64,000 nucleotides of DNA. Origin: Batillaria attramentaria. Taxonomy: Eukaryota > Mollusca > Gastropoda > Batillariidae. The position numbers and the translations under genes are program-made. Under the pieces are notes generated by a model. It saw only the letters and a program-made list of their open reading frames with translations. It did not search any database and had not been told where the DNA came from. The DNA is taken from NCBI GenBank assembly GCA_018292915.2, contig JACVVK020000483.1, positions 274,501 through 338,500 of the forward strand, in the 5' to 3' direction. Of this stretch, positions 61,725-64,000 are shown piece after piece. Position 1 is the first letter of the stretch. Every line of letters begins with the position of its first letter.

Positions 61725-61760
<36 letters not shown>
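60134..61760. repeat. GA, CT/CA, GT/GA, CA and GA tracts
   Basis: GA 60134-60162; CT-CA 60226-60279; GT with cgtg 60935-60990; GT-GA 61034-61097; GA 61351-61395; CA 61514-61572; GA 61726-61758. Intronic. Confidence 0.92.
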
Positions 61761-61762
<2 letters not shown>

Positions 61763-62249
61763 TACGAGATCATGTCTGCTGGGCACTTGAGCACACAGCA
61801 ATTAATTTACCTGATCAAGCAAAAAGAACTTTTACCCAGGCAAGTAGAAACCTAAATGCCAAATCCCGAAGCAGCCATTTGTGATTGTTCGCCCTTCGCA
61901 GCTATTGGCACAAAACTGATCTCCTTTTACTGGAGAGCTCGATAACAGGGAAGGTAATGCAAACTCTGACGACCTCTATTGTTCCTCTCAGTCTCGTGTG
62001 TCCGTTTTGATGGCTTGAAATCTGTTCTCCGAATCTGATTCAGTTCTTGGATACGTATAAAAAGCAGCTGTATGGAAAAAAATAGGATATCTCAGTCGTC
62101 ATAATTATTTCATCCCTGTTCTGAGACTGTTCCCGGTCTCTTTTCACTGAAGAGCTCCTAAAACAAGAACGTTAATGCAAAAGTTCAAGCACCCAGCTGG
62201 TTTGGAAATCTCTCTCTCTCTCTCCTTTTTTGTTAGTTCATAGTAGTTT

Positions 62250-62326
62250 TTAGCAACGGCAGGTATGGAAACTGACTATTTGACGTCAACTGCCTCTACC
62301 GTTGTAAAATAAGGTTTCATTGATTC

Positions 62327-62391
<65 letters not shown>

Positions 62392-62515
62392 CAATGCCTC
62401 TCAGAGAATATCTGCCTGTTTGTCTGTCTGTCTGTCTGTCGCACTCTCTGTCTGTCTGTCACTGTCAGTCTACCTGCCACATCGTCTGTCCGTCTGTCTG
62501 TCACTGTCTGTCTCA
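62250..62515 (+). repeat. Short repeat end with (CT)n and TCTG tract
   Basis: gcaacggcaggtatggaaac ... tctaccgttgtaaaataagg ... ttgattc, then (CT)n 62331-62388 and tctg units. The same end occurs at 51238-51320 and, inverted, at 61395-61475, each time fused to a CT/GA run. Confidence 0.8.
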
Positions 62516-62756
62516 AAAACAAAACTTTAAGGACGTAGATCGTTGATGACAAAGCTGACAAACCATCGGCTGACTTAACCACCTGCACGCACTCCTGCGG
62601 ACTTCAAGAGTCAGCTGCTTGCTCAGGATAATTTCCAGGAGTGAACGACAGTCTACAAGACAGCTTGGTAGGGAAATTGTCACATCCTCATCAACCCTGC
62701 AGCTGCCTTAGTTGGTCAGTATGGGAAGTAGAGATTGTTGTTGTTGTTGTTGTTGT

Positions 62757-63269
62757 TTTGACCCAGTTCTGTGCCTGCTCCAGTGGTATTTCTCCTACGG
62801 CTCGGAATCTGGAGCAATTTTTATTATACATGATGATGAGAATTAGGATGATTGTACGATGATGCTATGGAGGTCCATGTGGTTTGAGACTGCGTGGCAT
62901 GGCCGCATTCAACGCCTCCTTGTCGTTCACCAGGCCCTGGATCTACGGCACGTGCGGTGCCGGCCGTGTAATCATCTACACCATGAGATGTGCCATAACC
63001 AGGGAAACACACTGAAAGTCGCATTCGTGAAGTGGATGAGTCTCGGCTTGTGTGGCAACAGCCTCCCTATTAGGCCCATAGCACACCCGCTCTGGGTAGG
63101 ACCCGACCTAGGTAGGAAAAATCCCGCTTGCCTCGGCCTTGATTCGAGGGTGGGGTGGAGTGGGTGTTTAGGAGTTTAACGTCCTTTTCCACCGCGTGTG
63201 GGCGATATCAGAGACCTGGTCTTCCGGTCCATAGTCCGAAGTGCTAACCACTACACCACGGGGACCGGT
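62757..63269 (-). mobile_element. SINE-A copy 7, with SINE-E fragment inside its head
   Basis: Diverged copy after a (GTT)n run, ending in the antisense tRNA-like head (gctaaccactacaccacgg). At 63147-63216 a SINE-E tail fragment (gtttaacgtccttttccacc) interrupts the head between the B box and 'ggtcttccggtcc'. Confidence 0.78.
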
Positions 63270-64000
63270 AGAAAGTCGAGCTTGTTGATGGGTATTGGCA
63301 GCATGGTGGGTGTTTGGTGCTGTGCGTCGTTCCCAGTCATAAGTGACTTTGTACGCGGATTTCAAAATGTCGGGGTCGAAATCAAAGTCACGTGGGTAAC
63401 GTTGTCGTTGTCGTTGTCGATGTCACAGACCTGCGACACTATGAGTTACCTTAAAGAAAGTTGACAGTGTCAAGACCAGGGAAGACTGCAGATAATCGGG
63501 TTTTGTTTTGGTTTGGTTTGGTTATTTTTTTGTTTTTGATTTGTTTTTGTTGTGTACTTGTTTTTGTTTTTGTTTTCTTTAGTTTTGTTTGTTTGTTTTT
63601 GTTTTGGGTTTTCCTTTGTTGTTTTTGCGCGAGACATGTACGAGGCAACCACGTGTCACATTGCCAAAAGTAATACAACAGTGTCTGTTTTACCCATAGA
63701 ATTCAATTCAGTTCAGTACAATATTCTTATACTTTATTTATCTCTTGAGGGCAATAAAGAATTTCTATGCCCCTAGATACTGCCGAGTATTCTTCGTGCA
63801 AAATACAGCATATTATACTAGTTACCTATCGCCAGCAGGGCGGCTTGGACACAGTCCATGCAACACTCTCTATCAATACGGAACAGAGAAGACCGTCTCC
63901 TGTTCTCCGCCTCACAACGTACAGTTTAGCTACTTGTGGCACGAGCGTAACGCAGCAGACAGAAAACCGGAGGCAGTATCACACGAGGCAGGGAATTCCA

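Larger units (their letters stand above)
59292..64000 (+). other. First intron of the CELF gene (continues past window)
   Basis: Begins GTAGGC. No sequence resembling the expected next exon (GCAFLTYC-type) is visible up to 64000. Dominated by TCTG/GT tracts (59316-59882), GT/GA tracts (60935-61097), a SINE at 62757-63269, and 3' ends of a short interspersed repeat at about 61395-61480 and 62250-62330. Open frames here are repeat translations. Confidence 0.7.

Overview
This is a eukaryotic, intron-rich and repeat-saturated nuclear window, most likely from a mollusc and probably a gastropod. That assignment is inference from very long (CA)n, (GA)n and (TCTG)n tracts, several tRNA-derived SINE families, and two animal genes with small exons and large introns. 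There is no sign of bacterial, viral or CRISPR content. Nearly all long open frames in the window are translations of microsatellites. Real coding sequence is confined to two genes. | Gene 1 (9879-27005, + strand) is the 3' three quarters of an M1-family zinc aminopeptidase of the aminopeptidase N / glutamyl aminopeptidase type. I joined 20 exons by GT/AG junctions that keep phase throughout, giving 740 residues up to a TGA. The GAMEN exopeptidase motif, the HEXXH-X18-E zinc site, the catalytic Tyr and the complete C-terminal ERAP1-like domain are all present. The first ~200 residues (signal anchor and start of the N-terminal beta domain) were not found; those exons probably lie upstream of base 1. 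| Gene 2 (58982 onward, + strand) is the first coding exon of a CELF/Bruno-type RNA-binding protein, closest to the CELF3-6 subfamily. It runs from a strong-context ATG through a His/Gln-rich leader into the first half of RRM1 and ends at a donor at 59292. The rest of the gene is beyond the window. | Layout: 1-9.9 kb holds SINEs, a GGGCCC-ended DNA element and microsatellites. 9.9-27 kb is the aminopeptidase gene, whose introns carry minisatellites, tetranucleotide arrays, SINEs and a foldback element. 27-30 kb is the probable 3' UTR and flank. 30-57 kb is a gene desert of SINEs, LINE 3' ends, foldback elements, a ~30-bp minisatellite and simple repeats. 57-64 kb is the CELF 5' UTR, first exon and first intron. 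| The strongest material for a second look is the mobile-element record. Several tRNA-derived SINE families are present, many copies with perfect or near-perfect 8-14 bp target duplications. SINEs sit nested inside foldback elements. An apparently unnamed MITE-like family has GGGCCC ends (three copies). Many retroelement 3' ends run straight into a microsatellite. In the aminopeptidase gene, a partial exon-10 copy has an inverted repeat that could pair with the real exon, and there is a run of duplicated decoy 3' splice sites. I see no convincing new multi-gene system.
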